64,000 bases of DNA, from positions 72,133,624 to 72,197,623 of the forward strand of contig NC_037670.1 in NCBI RefSeq assembly GCF_003255815.1. Reading direction: 5' to 3'. This document shows positions 32,701 through 44,774 of the stretch, piece after piece; positions within the stretch are counted from its first letter, which is position 1; each line of letters begins with the position of its first letter. Below the pieces are notes generated by a model that saw only the letters and a list, made by a program, of their open reading frames with translations, ran no database searches and had not been told where the DNA came from. Origin of the DNA: Theropithecus gelada (lineage: Eukaryota > Chordata > Mammalia > Primates > Cercopithecidae). A program made the position numbers and the translations under genes.

Positions 32701-34587
32701 CTTAAGCTGATAAGCAACTTCAGCAAAGTCTCAGGATACAAAATCAATGTGCAAAAATCACAAGCATTCTTATACACCAATAAAAGACAAACAGAGAGCC
32801 AAATCATGAATGAATTCCCATTCACAACTGCTTCAAAGAGAATAAAATACCTAGGAATCCAACTTACAAGGGATGTGAAGGACCTCTTCAAGGAGAACTA
32901 CAAACCATTGCTCAACAAAATAAAAGAGGACACAAACAAATGGAAGAACATTCCATGCTCATGGGTAGGAAGAATCAATATCATGAAAATGGCCATACTG
33001 CCCAAGGAAACTTATAGATTCAATGCCATCCCCATGAAGCTACCAATGACTTTCTTCACAGAATTGGAAAAAACTACTTCAAAGTTCATATGGAACCAAA
33101 AAAGAGACTGCATTGCCAAGACAATCTTAAACCAAAAGAACAAAGCTGGAGGCATCATGCTACCTGACTTCAAACTATACTATAAGGCTACAATAACCAA
33201 AACAGCATGATACTGGTACCAAAACAGAGATATAGACCAATGGAACAGAACAGAGCCCTCAGAAATAATACCATACATCTACAGCCATCTGATCTTTGAC
33301 AAACCTGACAAAAACAAGAAATGGGGAAAGGATTCCCTATTTAATAAACGGTGCTGGAAAAATTGGCTAGCCATATGTAGAAAGCTGAAACTGGATCCCT
33401 TCCTTACACCTTATACAAAAATTAATTTAAGATGGATTAAAGACTTAAATGTTAGACCTAAAACATAATAACCCTAGAAGAAAACCTAGGAAATACCATT
33501 CAGGACATAGGCATGGGCAAGGACTTCATGTCTAAAATACCAAAAGCAATGGCAATGAAAGCCAAAATGGACAAATGAGATCTAATTAAACTAAAGAGCT
33601 TCTTCACAGCAAAAGAAACTACCATCACAGTGAACAGGTAACCTACAGAATGGGAGAAAATTTTTGCAATCGACTCATCTGACAAAGGGCTAATATCCAG
33701 AATCTACAAAGAACTCAAACAAATTTACAAGAAAAAAAACAACCCCATCAAAAAGTGGGCAAAGGATATGAACAGACAGTTCTCAAAAGAAGACATTTAT
33801 GTAGCCAACAGACATATGAAAAAATGCTCATCATCACTGGCCATCAGAGAAATACAGATCAAAACCACAATGAGATACCATCTCACACCAGTTAGAATGG
33901 CGATCATTAAAAAGTCAGGAAACAACAGGTGCTGGAGAGGTTGTGGAGAAATAGGAACACTTTTACACTGTTGGTGGGACTGTAAACTAGTTCAACTATT
34001 GTGGAAGACAGTGGTGATTCCTCAAGGATCTAGAACTAGAAATACCATTTGACCCAGTCATCCCATTACTGGGTATATATTCAAAGGATTATAAATCATG
34101 CTGCTATAAAGACACATGCACACTTATGTTTACTGCAGCACTATTCACAATAGCAAAGACTTGGAACCAACCCAAATGTGCATCAATGACAGACTGGATT
34201 AAGAAAATGTGGCACATATACACCATGGAATACCATGCAGCCATAGAAAAGGATGAGTTCATGTCCTTTGTCGGGACATGGATGAAGCCGAAAACCATCA
34301 TTCTCAGCAAAGTATCGCAAGAACAGAAAACCAAATACCACATGTTCTCACTCATAGGTGGGAACTGAACAATGAGAACACCTGGACACAGGAAGGGGAA
34401 CATCACACACCCAGGCCTGTTGTGGGTGGGAAAGGGGGAGGGATAGCATTAGGAGATATGCCTAATGTAAATGACGAGTTAATGGGTGCAGCACACCAAC
34501 ATGGCACATGTATGCATGTGTAACAAACCTGCACGTTGTGCACATGTACCCTACAACTTAAAGTTAAAAAAAAAAAAAAAAAAAAAA
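32701..34587 (+). mobile_element. L1PA 3' part with poly-A tail
   Basis: Sense continuation of the same insertion: starts CTTAAGCTGATAAGCAACTT just after the FADD region, runs through the ORF2 C-terminus and the 3' UTR (CACCAACATGGCACATGTAT), and ends in A22 (34566-34587). CTTAAGCTGATAA is present in both halves, a 13-bp overlap at the inversion point. ORF2 is broken by stops (for example just after 33210). A possible flanking duplicate AAAGAA(A/T)TGT lies near 30060 and 34910. Confidence 0.92.
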
Positions 34588-34589
34588 GT

Positions 34590-34914
34590 GGGCCAGATGC
34601 GGTGGCTCATGTCTGTCATCCTAGCACTTTGGGAGGCTGAGGTGGGCAGATCATGAGGTCGGGAGTTTGAGACCAGCCTGGCCAATGTAGTTAAACCCTT
34701 CTCTACCAAAAAAACAAAAATTAGCCAGGCATGGTGATGCACGCCTATAATGCTAGCTACTCAGGAGGCTGAGGCAGGAGAATCGCTTGAACCCGGAAGG
34801 TGGATGTTGGAGTGAGCTGAGATCACACCACTGCACTCCAACATGGGTGACAAAGTGAGACTCCATCTTAAAAAAACAACACAAAACAAACAAACAAACA
34901 AAAACAAAGAAAAG
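34590..34914 (+). mobile_element. AluS SINE in the L1 poly-A tail
   Basis: Starts GGCCAGATGCGGTGGCTCAT two bases after the L1 A22 tract and ends in an AAAC-rich tail (34869-34914). Features such as GATCATGAGGTCGGGAGTTT suggest an AluSc-like copy. It probably inserted into the L1 tail. Confidence 0.9.
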
Positions 34915-34984
34915 AAATGTATATGTCATCTCCAGGATAGATCCCTCAATTGCTGATTTAAGACACTGTCATTCTCCTTGTCTC

Positions 34985-35135
34985 TGGCAGTGTGTGAGAA
35001 TGGTGACTGCTCCACCAGCCTGGGTACCTGTCAGCCCATGATGGACAGGTAATGTGAGCAAGAAATACATTTGTGTTGTTTTAAGACACTGTTATTTGGG
35101 AATTGTTTGTTACCTTACCACAAATTAGCCTATTA
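34985..35135 (+). repeat. Possible old LTR (MaLR/MLT-like) 3' remnant
   Basis: GTGTTGTTTTAAGACACTGT, TTTGGGAATTGTTTGTTACC and AATTAGCCTATTAA resemble the 3' end of several old mammalian LTRs ('gttttaagccactgag...ttgttac'). Weak evidence. Confidence 0.35.
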
Positions 35136-35305
35136 AGATTGATCACATGCCTCAGTTTCAGTGTAGAGACCCACTTGCCTGGACTAGAGGAGAAACTCAT
35201 TAATCTAGTTCCTCAGCACTCCTTTAAAAAGCATTCACTCCAGACATTCCAAATACTTTGAAATGGCTCATTATGTGTGTAGCCAATTTTGGCCAGTGGA
35301 ATGAT

Positions 35306-35560
35306 GATACTAACTATTATTTATTGAGTACTTACATGTGTTAAGCACTTGGTGGAATGCTTTCTATATATTACCTTCTTTGATACACTAAATGAATTTA
35401 AAAGGTAGGATCATTATGATACCTAGGATCATTTTCTCAATGAAGAAAGTGGGGTTAAGTAACTGTATCAAAATTACACAGCTTGTCAACTGAAGAATTT
35501 CATTAGAACTTAGGCTGGTTAAATACAAAGTGCGTGCTCATTAACACTGGGATGTACTTC
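35306..35560 (-). repeat. MIR SINE
   Basis: ACTATTATTTATTGAGTACT, GTTAAGCACTTGGTGGAATG, GGTTAAGTAACTGTATCAAA and ATTACACAGCTTGTCAACTG are in MIR antisense order. Confidence 0.8.
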
Positions 35561-36859
35561 CTCCCTGCATAATGTGGAAGAAAATCTGCTCTCATATCAG
35601 TGGCTGGATAAATACAATTCTTTAGCAGATGGTGTTATACAGCAGTACTGTGTTATAAATACTTATATATTTCATGATTGCTAATCCATTAAGGCATTTA
35701 TCTTTCATTTGAAAAAGTAACAGGGCAACCTGTATTTGATTTATCTATCTTGTTCCAACCCACTGAAATGTCATAGTAGATTTATCCATTTCCTACTGGA
35801 AAAATATATGGCCCATAAGGAAATACTATTCATATTCATTAGTAAACATGCTGTCTCTGTCTCCCCTCAAAGTGTGCTACCCAAACCTTCCTCTGAGGTC
35901 TCTGAAAAATGTGGGACTGGAAGAAGCTCTCTCCTGAATGTTTTTTTTTTTTTTTTTCCCCAACACTACTGTTTGCTTCTTATTATTTTAGACACTCGTG
36001 AACACTCGAAAGGGTGAAGAAACACCTTGCCGACAATGTGCTCTTTGCCAAAATAATCAATTGTTCCACTTCTTTGCCTTCTAGAATTCAAATATTCAAT
36101 ACAAGCTCTTTGGGCGCATTCCCAAGACTTTGGTTAGATTTCACCATGGAAAACAAAATTGGTTCAGCTGAAGTCTATAGCCAGAACATTTTAAGCTTCA
36201 TAGTCCTTCAAAGTAGTGACCTTCTCCTCACCTCCTCTGCCTCTGTGCTCCATTAAGGAAAATACCGGAAGTTTCCAGTCAGAGAAGCCAGATCACATTT
36301 TGATTCAATTTTAAAAGGAGGAACTAAACAGAGCTAGAGTAGGTGGTTATTTATGCCTCTTACCCCAAATGAGCTTTGAAAAGTTTTTCTGTAAACCTGA
36401 TGATACTAGTCTTTTGTAATTAAATAATTTTTTTCTGAATGTCTTAGTCACTATAGTAAAAGAATTAGTCTTATATCAACCATCTTCTATTCTTTCCCCA
36501 GAGTCCTTAAGATCACACAAATCACGGTTATATTTCAAGCAAAGAGAGAATCAAGAAAATTAGGACCCCAAAACTGCTGCTAACAAAAAGGGAATGTGTT
36601 AATTATTTGTCAAAGAATTGATCTTAGTTTTCCCCTTTCACCTTGCCTGTGCAGTCCAGATGGAAATGTTTTAGGAGAAAGTCCTTTCTCTCTCTATGCC
36701 CCTATTTGAGTTTTGGCATGACCATCCTTTTAATAACAGCACTCTAATCCCTGGCCTTACTTACACCTTGCTAGCCCCACAGTTCTATCTCTGAAAATGT
36801 CTTTCACATACACCCACACTTCTGATCTCTTCTGTTATCCTCTTGGTTCAAAATACTGT
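35561..36859. other. Intron, single copy; T17 run at 35941-35957
   Basis: Nothing recognised apart from the T homopolymer. Confidence 0.35.
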
Positions 36860-37250
36860 GCAATATGAGGACAACTTGTTCAGTCTTTTTTCCCTGCTGT
36901 TTCCTCCAGCCAAACTGCACTTACTCTCCTCTGGACCTGAGGCTGTGTGGGTCTATGTGCCAAAATGGAATGCATCTCAGTTTGGCAATCCTCAAGTCTA
37001 CAATATTCTCAAAGCTCTATTTAGGCTAACTTAATGTTGAACCTTCCCCTTTTCCCATAGTCCAAAGAAACATCTCTCTTCTTTGACTCCCTATAACATT
37101 TGATCTGCTTCTCCTCAATGTTGTACCTCACTTTCTAATTGCATTATCTCTTGCGATCTTTGCTGACAACAAAATTAATGTTTTGTTCATTGTGTATCCT
37201 CCACAGCATCTACCATATGAGTATTCCATCAGTAACTGCTGAAAATGTTA
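36860..37250 (+). repeat. Possible L2-type LINE, diverged
   Basis: Pyrimidine-rich text with TTGTACCTCACTTTCTAATT, TTTTGTTCATTGTGTATCCT and CCATATGAGTATTCCATCAG resembles the L2 3' end. Weak. Confidence 0.35.
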
Positions 37251-37252
37251 GA

Positions 37253-37305
37253 CAAAAAAAAACAAAAACAAAAAACAAAAAAAAAAAAACCCAAAAACCA
37301 AAACC
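37253..37305. repeat. A-rich low-complexity tract
   Basis: A runs separated by single C residues; no SINE body attached. Confidence 0.85.
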
Positions 37306-37586
37306 CACCAGATTCCTAGATTAGAAAACAAGACCACTAGAAATATGTGAAATATAGAACTAAAGGGAGGTCAAGGCATACAGATCAGTATTATTTTGCA
37401 CTACATTTCTAAGCGAAGTCATCTTGACTCTCTTCTCTTTCTCTTACATGCCATATCCAATCCATCAGCAAATTCTATTGATTCTATCTTCTAAACACAT
37501 ACAAAATCCAACCACTTTTTACAACCAGCCTAATGGTAGTTACCATCATCTCTTGCTGGATTTCTGTGAGAGCCTCCTACTGATAC

Positions 37587-38422
37587 TGACAGGAGGCAGG
37601 GAAATACTGGGTAGAAGAGGATGGTCCCTGGTGAGGACCCCACCCTCAAGCCTGGACCTGCAGCCAAAAATGAGAACTTTAACATCCCTGTTTTTCCACC
37701 CGAATGTTGCCTTTTCCAAAACCATCCTGGCCCACCCTGACCCCCACCCTGTATCCATAAAAACCCCAAGCTCCACTGTCAGGAGAGCAGAGTGGAGAGG
37801 CAGAGATGAGGAGAAGAGAAGCAGAAGCCACATGTCAGGGAAAAGTAGGCTGACTTCAGAGGGGTGGCTTGATGGTGGGACTTCCAAGAAGAGTTTGGTC
37901 ATTCAGGAGAAAATTATCTTCCCACTCTATCCCCTTCCAGCTCCCCGTCCCACTGAGGGCCACTTCCACCTCTCAATAAAATCCTCTGCATACACCAGCC
38001 TTCAATTCATGTGGGTAACCTGATTCTTCCTGGACACTGGACAAAAACTTGGATACCAAGAGGGCAGGGTGTAAAAGGTTGTCACCCTGACCCTCCACTG
38101 AGCTGGTTTACACTTAGCCATCTGCAGACGGAAAATGCTAAAAGAGCACTGCTTGTATTACATGTCTTCTGGGGCTCTGGGAGTTGCAGACACCCCTTCC
38201 CAGACAGCAGAGTTAAAAGAGCATTGTAACACGCTTGGATGCTGCCGCGGGTCCTGTACAAAGTCTGTTCCCACCAGAGAGAAGCAACTGGCTTGTTCCA
38301 GTGTTCATTTGCCCTGGCTTCTGTACCCACTCACTTGAGTACTCCCCTTCCCGTGATGGGTTTAGAGCTGCGGGCTGAGCCACCCCTTCACAAGTGTTGC
38401 AAAGAGGTCAAGGGAAATATCA
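37587..38422 (+). mobile_element. ERV1-type solo LTR (LTR1/MER61/LTR10-like)
   Basis: 836 bp beginning TGACAGGAGG and ending AATATCA, inserted in L2. Promoter-like CATAAAAACCCC at about 37756, polyadenylation signal AATAAA at 37975-37980, then a U5-like part (CTGATTCTTCCTGGACACTG, CATCTGCAGACGGAAAATGC). Flanks (A/C)TAC match in 3 of 4 bases. No internal viral genes are present, so it is a solo LTR. It lies antisense to SUGCT, and the exact subfamily is uncertain. Confidence 0.75.
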
Positions 38423-38815
38423 CTACCAGCTCTGCCTGCCTGCAGGCTTTCCTTCAGTGTATTCTCAACAAAGCAGCTGGAGTCACCGTTTAAAAACAAG
38501 TCCAGTCATGTCATTCCTCTGCTCAAAACACTGTGAAGCTTTCCCTTGCTCTTCACAATAGGCTATGGGGTTCTACATAATCCACTCCCCTTCCCACCAA
38601 GCCATCCTGTGCCTTCCTCTCTTGTGGTGCTCCCTTTGGCTCAGTCTGCCCTAGCCACACTGGCCTCCTTGTTGTTCACCAGGCATGTTTCTCCTTGGGA
38701 CCTTTCCTCCAGCCATTCTTCTCTGCTGGGAACATTCTTCCTCCTAAAATCTACTCACATCATTCTCTCAAGTCCTTCGCATTTCTGCTCAGTGAGGTCT
38801 ACACTGACTCACGTC

Positions 38816-38818
<3 letters not shown>

Positions 38819-38850
<32 letters not shown>

Positions 38851-39124
38851 AGACAGTTTCTCTCTGTCACCAGGCTGGAGTGCAGTTGCATGATCTCAGC
38901 TCATTGCAACCTCTGAATCCCTGGTTCAAGCGATTCTCCTGCTTCAGCCTTCCGAGTAGCTGGGATTACACATGCGCCACCATGCCCAGCTAATTTTTGT
39001 ATTTTTAGTAGAGACGGGGTTTCACCATGTTGGCCAGGATGGTCTCCATCTCCCGACCTCGTGATCTGCCCGCCTTGGCCTCCCAAAGAGCTGAGATTAC
39101 AGGTGTGAGCCACTACGCCCAGCT
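38819..39124 (-). mobile_element. AluS/AluY SINE
   Basis: Begins with about 30 T residues (38819-38849) and runs through GAGACAGTTTCTCTCTGTCA to GTGAGCCACTACGCCCAGCT. GGATGGTCTCCATCTCCCGA and CCTCGTGATCTGCC point to AluSc or AluY. It is inserted in the L2. Confidence 0.9.
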
Positions 39125-39305
39125 TCACTTTCACTTTTTTTCATCCTGCCACCCTGACTGCTACTTCCCATCACCCCTTAGCCCAGTTTACCTCCTTTCT
39201 TCCGGAGTACTTTTCATGTACATCTACCATTCTTTATCTGTCTTTCACTGCTAGAATGTACATTTTATAATGGTAGAGATCTTTGTATTTCCTCAAGAGA
39301 GAGTG

Positions 39306-39650
39306 AACGAGGGACTGATTGAGTTCACCCAAGCTTTGAATTCAGTCTTCGGGTTTCTAAAACAAGGAAACTCAAATTGCTCACAACCTCAAAAAACAAA
39401 CTCTGTCAAACAGATCTAAAAGCAAGGTGAGGCATTTTCACTGAACATGAACCAAAACAGTCTCATGTAGACAAGAAAATGTTAAATGAAATGTGTCTAT
39501 TCTCACTGCACCTGACTTACAGAATTGTGCAACTTGCATGTATGTTACCCACAAGAAAGAGGCCTTGCAATATTCCATAAATGAAACATTCCAACAGCTG
39601 TGCGAAATCTTTGAGTATAAAGATCCACTTTATAAGTTGGATAAAAACAG
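39306..39650. other. Intron, single copy
   Basis: Nothing recognised. Confidence 0.3.
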
Positions 39651-39654
39651 GTGT

Positions 39655-39775
39655 TCAAGAACAATTTTAAGTTCTGTGAGGGCAGGAATCTTATCTGTTT
39701 TCTTTGCATTGTATGCCCAGAGTCTAGTAAATTAACATGCTCAATAAATATTTGTTAAATGAACAAATTAATGAA
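39655..39775 (+). repeat. L2a 3' end
   Basis: AAGTTCTGTGAGGGCAGGAA, TTATCTGTTTTCTTTGCATT, ATGCTCAATAAATATTTGTT and AATGAACAAATTAATGA make a well-preserved L2a terminus. It is a second L2 copy, since the previous one already ended at about 39305. Confidence 0.8.
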
Positions 39776-41820
39776 GGGAAAGAGTCTCTACATTTTCAGA
39801 AATGAACAAGAATGCAAAAGGTAATTTTACTTCTCACTTAAAGGTTTTATCATCTGGGTGTTGGTGTGATACCACATTTACCTTAATTTAATTTGTTTAG
39901 ATGTTAAGCTTTTATTATGACAATAATAGGTAAGACTCCATGAACCATGAAAAATGGGTCAGGAAAACACCGTCAGACTTTTAAAAATGCTTATTATTTC
40001 TTCCTGGAAGAACATAAGTTTTTTTTTTTAAATTTTTTTGAATGACTATCTGTTTTTCTACTTGGAAAACATAAGTCTTGGTTCTTATTTCTATGAGACT
40101 GTAATTTTTACATTTTTACAATAACCTTATTTTGTTTCCCATGTTTCTTTGGTAGTGGATGTTGCAAATTTCATATAATAAGAACAATAATGATATGTGT
40201 CTGTTGTGGTACACAAACATTTTCCTATTTACTGTTTCTTCCCCTTCTCCATATTCTCCTTATTAACTATTTAGATTGATGCTTACAAAATGCCCTACCA
40301 ATGCTCCTAATATTAATTCTGTGGTTATTCTTTCCCAGTATCTTTTGAATTATTTAAAAGTATTTAACACACAAAGTGAAAAGGGCTAATTAGTGCTGAA
40401 AATCTGAAATGTTTTTATTTTCACAGTTTCATTGTGAATCTGAGTATGGTCATTTATTTTTTATGTACTAATTAAATACACGAGTAATATTCTCTCTCCC
40501 CAAAGGGCCATCTGCACAGTTTTCAAGAAATAAAATTGGTTCTCTACTCACACTAAGGGTAGAGATGGCCATTGTCTATGAAATGTTTAGGATATCCTCA
40601 GCCCATGCTGAATGGGAAGACATTTCTTTCCACATCGAAGCTTCATTAATTTTGCCCAATTCACAATCCAGCATAGGTAATGAAAAATATGAAACATATT
40701 ATTTCTTACAAATAAACGAAATTATGTCAGAGATGTCTTACAAACCCATAAGAAAACTTACTCTAGTAAAATACACAAGTGGATTACAACTAGTAAATCA
40801 ATTCTTTGTCTACAACGGGTACTTGTTCTGTGTTTGAGCACGCTTATTTTTAGGAGTATCTGAAACATTTCCTGTGTAATCATAATTAAACCAACAATTT
40901 GTTTAGGAATTTCTTTAACAAGATAGCACAAAGATAAACATCAATTTAGTTGTCATCATCTATAATACATGATCATATATCCAAAATTAATGAGAACCAA
41001 ATTTGAAATATAAATACTCTTAGGTCTCTAAGTCTAAAGGTCTGTAAAACAGGAAGACTCAGTCTCAGATAATGATTTGTAGATTATTGTCTGTAAAAAG
41101 TTATTGATTAATGAATAAAAGAATAATTTGTCATCTGTGTTAATACATTTTATTGTCTGTGTCAGCAAAATTTTATTTTGTTTATTAGGAAAAATAAATA
41201 AGTAAAAAGGAAGTACTCTAATGAGAAGGTTCCCACATGATATTCTGAATTCCATAAAAGAAAAAAAAAAAAGTCTAAGTATTATAACAATGATGAGTTC
41301 TAAATTTAAGAGTCCTCCTTGGATTACACTGGTTTAAAAGTTTTTGTACTTTGAAATTATAAAACAGTTTATGTGAGGAAAGTGACTATTTTCATATACT
41401 ATAAAAGGATTAGGTAGTTGGCAGTCTCTAAAAATAGTTGTTGTAACATTAAAAAAACACCCAAATACATGTCTATGTTTTAAAGATAACCACAATTTTG
41501 TTTCCTATGAAACACAACATTCAATAAACATTCAAGTGACTATTCTACAGTAAGTTTGACTGCCCAGCACAGTGGTGTGCCAGTGAATGTGCAATAATGC
41601 CCACCGAGTGTGCTACAGAAAATGCTGGAAGCCTCTTGGGCAAAACTTAGAAGAGAAGAGCACCCCAAATCTCTGTTTTCAAAAAGAAAAAAAAGAGATT
41701 TGCTCATTTTCTGCTTCCTTTATGGGTGAGAGCCAGCTTATCAAAGAAAAAACAGATGACTCAATGCCTTAGGTATTTGTCAAAGTGTGAATAATGGGCT
41801 TTCCACCTCAGTTTTCTAGC
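39776..41820. other. Intron, AT-rich single copy
   Basis: About 2 kb with no recognised repeat beyond short A or T runs (40020-40038, 41262-41273). Small frames match no known protein. Confidence 0.35.
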
Positions 41821-41824
41821 ATGC

Positions 41825-41900
41825 CAAGTCAAAAATGCATATTGCTGAGCCTGGCCTTACACATACTAAATCAGAATCTTGGTGAGTAGGGCTCATTATC
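41825..41900. repeat. Possible hAT (MER20/MER5-like) fragment
   Basis: AAATGCATATTGCTGAGCCT and CATACTAAATCAGAATCTTG resemble the phrase 'gcatattcctgggccc...ctactgaatcagaatct' found in a common hAT MITE. Short and uncertain. Confidence 0.4.
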
Positions 41901-42375
41901 TAAATTTGAGCCACTTTGTGAACTCCGTGGGAGTCATCCTGCACTCCTCAGAAAGTCTCATTATGTGAATAATAATCCTTTCATACCCTCTTGGTATGTG
42001 TTTATAATCCTAAGTCTCAACATCCAAATGAAGTTTTGAGTGGAAGTCAGTCCTGCAGGGTGACCACCACAAAATAACAGAATATGTTCTCAGACAAGAA
42101 ATAAATAACAGCAAGACAACAAGATAACCTCCAAACACTTGGAAATTAAACAACATACTTCTAAACGATGCATAGGTCAAGGAAGACTCAAAAAAAAAAA
42201 AAGAAAAGAAAAGAAAAACAATTAACTAAATGAAAATGAAAAGATAACATGTCAAAATTTGTAAGACACAGTTAAAGTAGTGCTGTGAGGAAAATTTATA
42301 GCACTAAATGCTTACATCAGAGGAGACAAAACGTCTCAAATCAATCATCTAAGTTTCTACCTCAAGAAACTAGGG

Positions 42376-42380
42376 AAAAA

Positions 42381-42423
<43 letters not shown>

Positions 42424-42424
42424 A
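42376..42424. repeat. (TAAA)n microsatellite
   Basis: About twelve perfect 4-bp units inside the L1M, without a SINE tail next to it. Likely length-variable. Confidence 0.95.
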
Positions 42425-42921
42425 TCCAAGCAAGTAAAAGGAAGGTATTGATAAATGTATGATCAAACATCAATAAATTGAAAATGGGAGAATAGAATCA
42501 ATGAAGCAAAAGTTGGTTCTTAAAAAAAAGTTAATAATATTGATAAACTCCTGCTAAGTCTGACAAAATAAAAATAGAGAAAACACAAATTACAAATATC
42601 AAGAATGAAACAAGGGACATCACTCCAGATCTTGTAGTCATTAAAAGTTTACTCTTAAAATTTTAACTCAGAAAATGGACATTTTACTCAGTAACCACTG
42701 ACTGGCAAAAGTCAAAAAATATTAAAATAGGTAAGTTGAACAGTTCTATAATCATTAATGATATTGAATTCATATTTTAAAATTGTCTAAAAAAGAAATT
42801 TCTAGGTTCCTATGGTTTTACTGTAGAATTATACCAAACATTTAAAAAAGAATTTACACAATCACTTCCAGAATATAGAAGAGGGAGGAATACTTCCCAA
42901 TTCATTTTATGATCTCAAAAC

Positions 42922-43093
42922 CAATAAAAAGTAGCTGGGCATGGTGGTACATGCTTACAGTGTCAGCCACCTGGGAGGTTGAGGTGGGAAGACTGCTTGA
43001 ACCCAGGAGTTTGAAGCTGCAGTGAGCTATGATTGTGCCAACACACTCCAGCCTGAGCAACAGAGCAAGATCCTGTCTCTAAAACATAAAAAT
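42922..43093 (+). mobile_element. Alu right-arm fragment (truncated AluJ or free right monomer)
   Basis: Begins AGTAGCTGGGCATGGTGGTA mid-Alu and ends GATCCTGTCTCTAAAACATA. A 13-bp direct repeat ATG(A/G)TCTCAAAAC at 42909-42921 and 43094-43106 shows it inserted in this short form. Confidence 0.85.
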
Positions 43094-43371
43094 ATGGTCT
43101 CAAAACTAGACAGACAGTAAAAGAAAACTAGGGGTCAGCGTATCTCATAAACTTATGTCTAAAAATCTCAATATGGCAAATAAAATCCAGTAATGTATAA
43201 AAAAGAGGTATGCACCAAGAACAAGTAGAATTTATTCCAGTAATGCCAAGTTGGTTTAATATTTGAAAAATCAATCAATGCAATTCACCATAGGAACAGG
43301 CTAAAGGAGAAAAATCATATGATCATATCAAGATGCAGAAAATGTATTAGACGTAATAAACACCTACTTGT

Positions 43372-43404
43372 TAAAAAAAAAACAAACACAAAAACAAAAA
43401 CAAA
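43372..43404. repeat. A-rich CAAAAA tract
   Basis: A runs with single C residues within the L1M ORF2 text. Confidence 0.8.
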
Positions 43405-43707
43405 ACTCTCACCAAAGGAAGAATAGAGGGCACTTCTTCAACTTCATAAAAAACTAAAAAGCATTTACAAAATCCAGTAGCTACCTTCATACTTAATGAT
43501 AAAAGACTATATACTTTCCTTTAAGATTAGAAACAAGGCAAGGATGTCCCCTTTCACTGCTCTTATTCAACAAAGTACTGTAAGTTCTAGCCCAGTAATA
43601 AGGCAACAAAAAGAAATAAAGAACATACAGGTTGGAAAGGAAGAAATAAAATTGTCCCTCTTTGCAGATGACATGGTTGTCTATGTAGGAAATCTTGAGT
43701 AATCTAT

Positions 43708-43733
43708 AAAACAAACAAACAAACAAACAAAAC
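43708..43733. repeat. (CAAA)n microsatellite
   Basis: Six CAAA units just after the FADDM reverse-transcriptase codons of the L1M. Confidence 0.9.
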
Positions 43734-44455
43734 CCTAGATGTAATGAGGGCCTCAGGATACAAGATAAAGACACAAAAAGCAATCACATTTCTATGTAGT
43801 AATAAGGAAAACGTGGAAACTGAAATCAAAAACACGATACTATTTCCAATTACTCCAAATAAAATGAAATAGGTATAACATTAACAAAGTTTTTACTGAA
43901 TAAGCATGCTGAATGTTACAAAATGCTGATGAAAGAAATCATAGAAGACCTAAGTAAATGGAGAGACATACTGTGTTCATAAATTGGAAAATGCAACATA
44001 TTAAAGATGTCCATTTTCCTCAAATTGATACACATGTTGGACATAATTCCTATCAAAATCCCTGAAAGAATTGTTGTTTTCTCCTGTAAACACAGATAAG
44101 CCTATTTTAAATTTTATCTGAAAAGACACAGGATCTGTAATAGCTAAAATAATTTTGAAAAAAAGGATAAAGTAGGAAGATTCACTCTATTGTACTTTAG
44201 CTATTATTATACAGTTACAACAATCAAGACCATGTGGTACCAGTGGAGGGACAGAAATCTCAGTCAATGGAACAGAAATAGAGAGTCCGGAAATAGACTC
44301 ACAAAACATACCCAGTTAATGTTTAGCAGAGGTGCAAAAGCAATTAAATAGAGAAAAGATAGCTTTTTCAGCAAATGGTGCGAGAGCAACTGACCATCCA
44401 TAGGCAACCTGACCTCAACCTAACTTTTATACCCCATAAAAAATTAACTCAAAAT

Positions 44456-44774
44456 AGGCTGGGCGTGGTGGCTCACGCTTGTAATCCCAGCACTTTGGGA
44501 GGCCGAGGCGGGTGGATCTCCTGAGGTCAGGAGTTTGGGGCCAGCCTGGCCAACATGGTGAAACCCTATCTCTACTAAAGATACAAAAATTAGCTGGGCA
44601 TGGTGGTGGGTGACTGTAATTTCAGCTTCTCGGGAGGCTGAAGCATGAAAATCACTTGAACTCAGGAGGCAGAGGTTGCAGTGAGCCGAGATTGCGCCAT
44701 TGCACTCTAGCCTGGGTGAAAGGGCAAAAACTCTGTCTCAAATAATAATAATAATAATGATAATAATAATAAAA
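44456..44774 (+). mobile_element. AluS SINE with ATA-repeat tail
   Basis: Plus-strand dimer (GGCTGGGCGTGGTGGCTCAC ... CAAAAACTCTGTCTC) whose tail has become (ATA)n from 44740. Flanked by TAACT(C/T)AAAAT at 44445-44455 and 44775-44785. Confidence 0.9.

Larger units (their letters stand above)
37420..39305 (+). mobile_element. L2 LINE, split by an ERV LTR and an Alu
   Basis: First piece 37420-37586: L2 ORF2 end (CCAATCCATCAGCAAATTCT, ATCATCTCTTGCTGGATTTC). It resumes after 38427 with TCCAGTCATGTCATTCCTCT, CTCAGTCTGCCCTAGCCACA and TTGGGACCTTTCCTCCAGCC. After the Alu (39125) it closes with CACTGCTAGAATGTACATTT. The pieces are colinear, so both inner elements are insertions. Confidence 0.8.

Noticed and set aside
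32700..32701. Possible assembly misjoin at the L1 orientation switch
   Set aside because: The 13-bp overlap and complementary halves fit twin priming better. A misjoin would not give complementary L1 coordinates, though long reads could still test it.
37424..38023. 199-codon plus-strand open frame
   Set aside because: It runs from L2 sequence into an ERV-type LTR, so it is a chance frame across a transposon junction.
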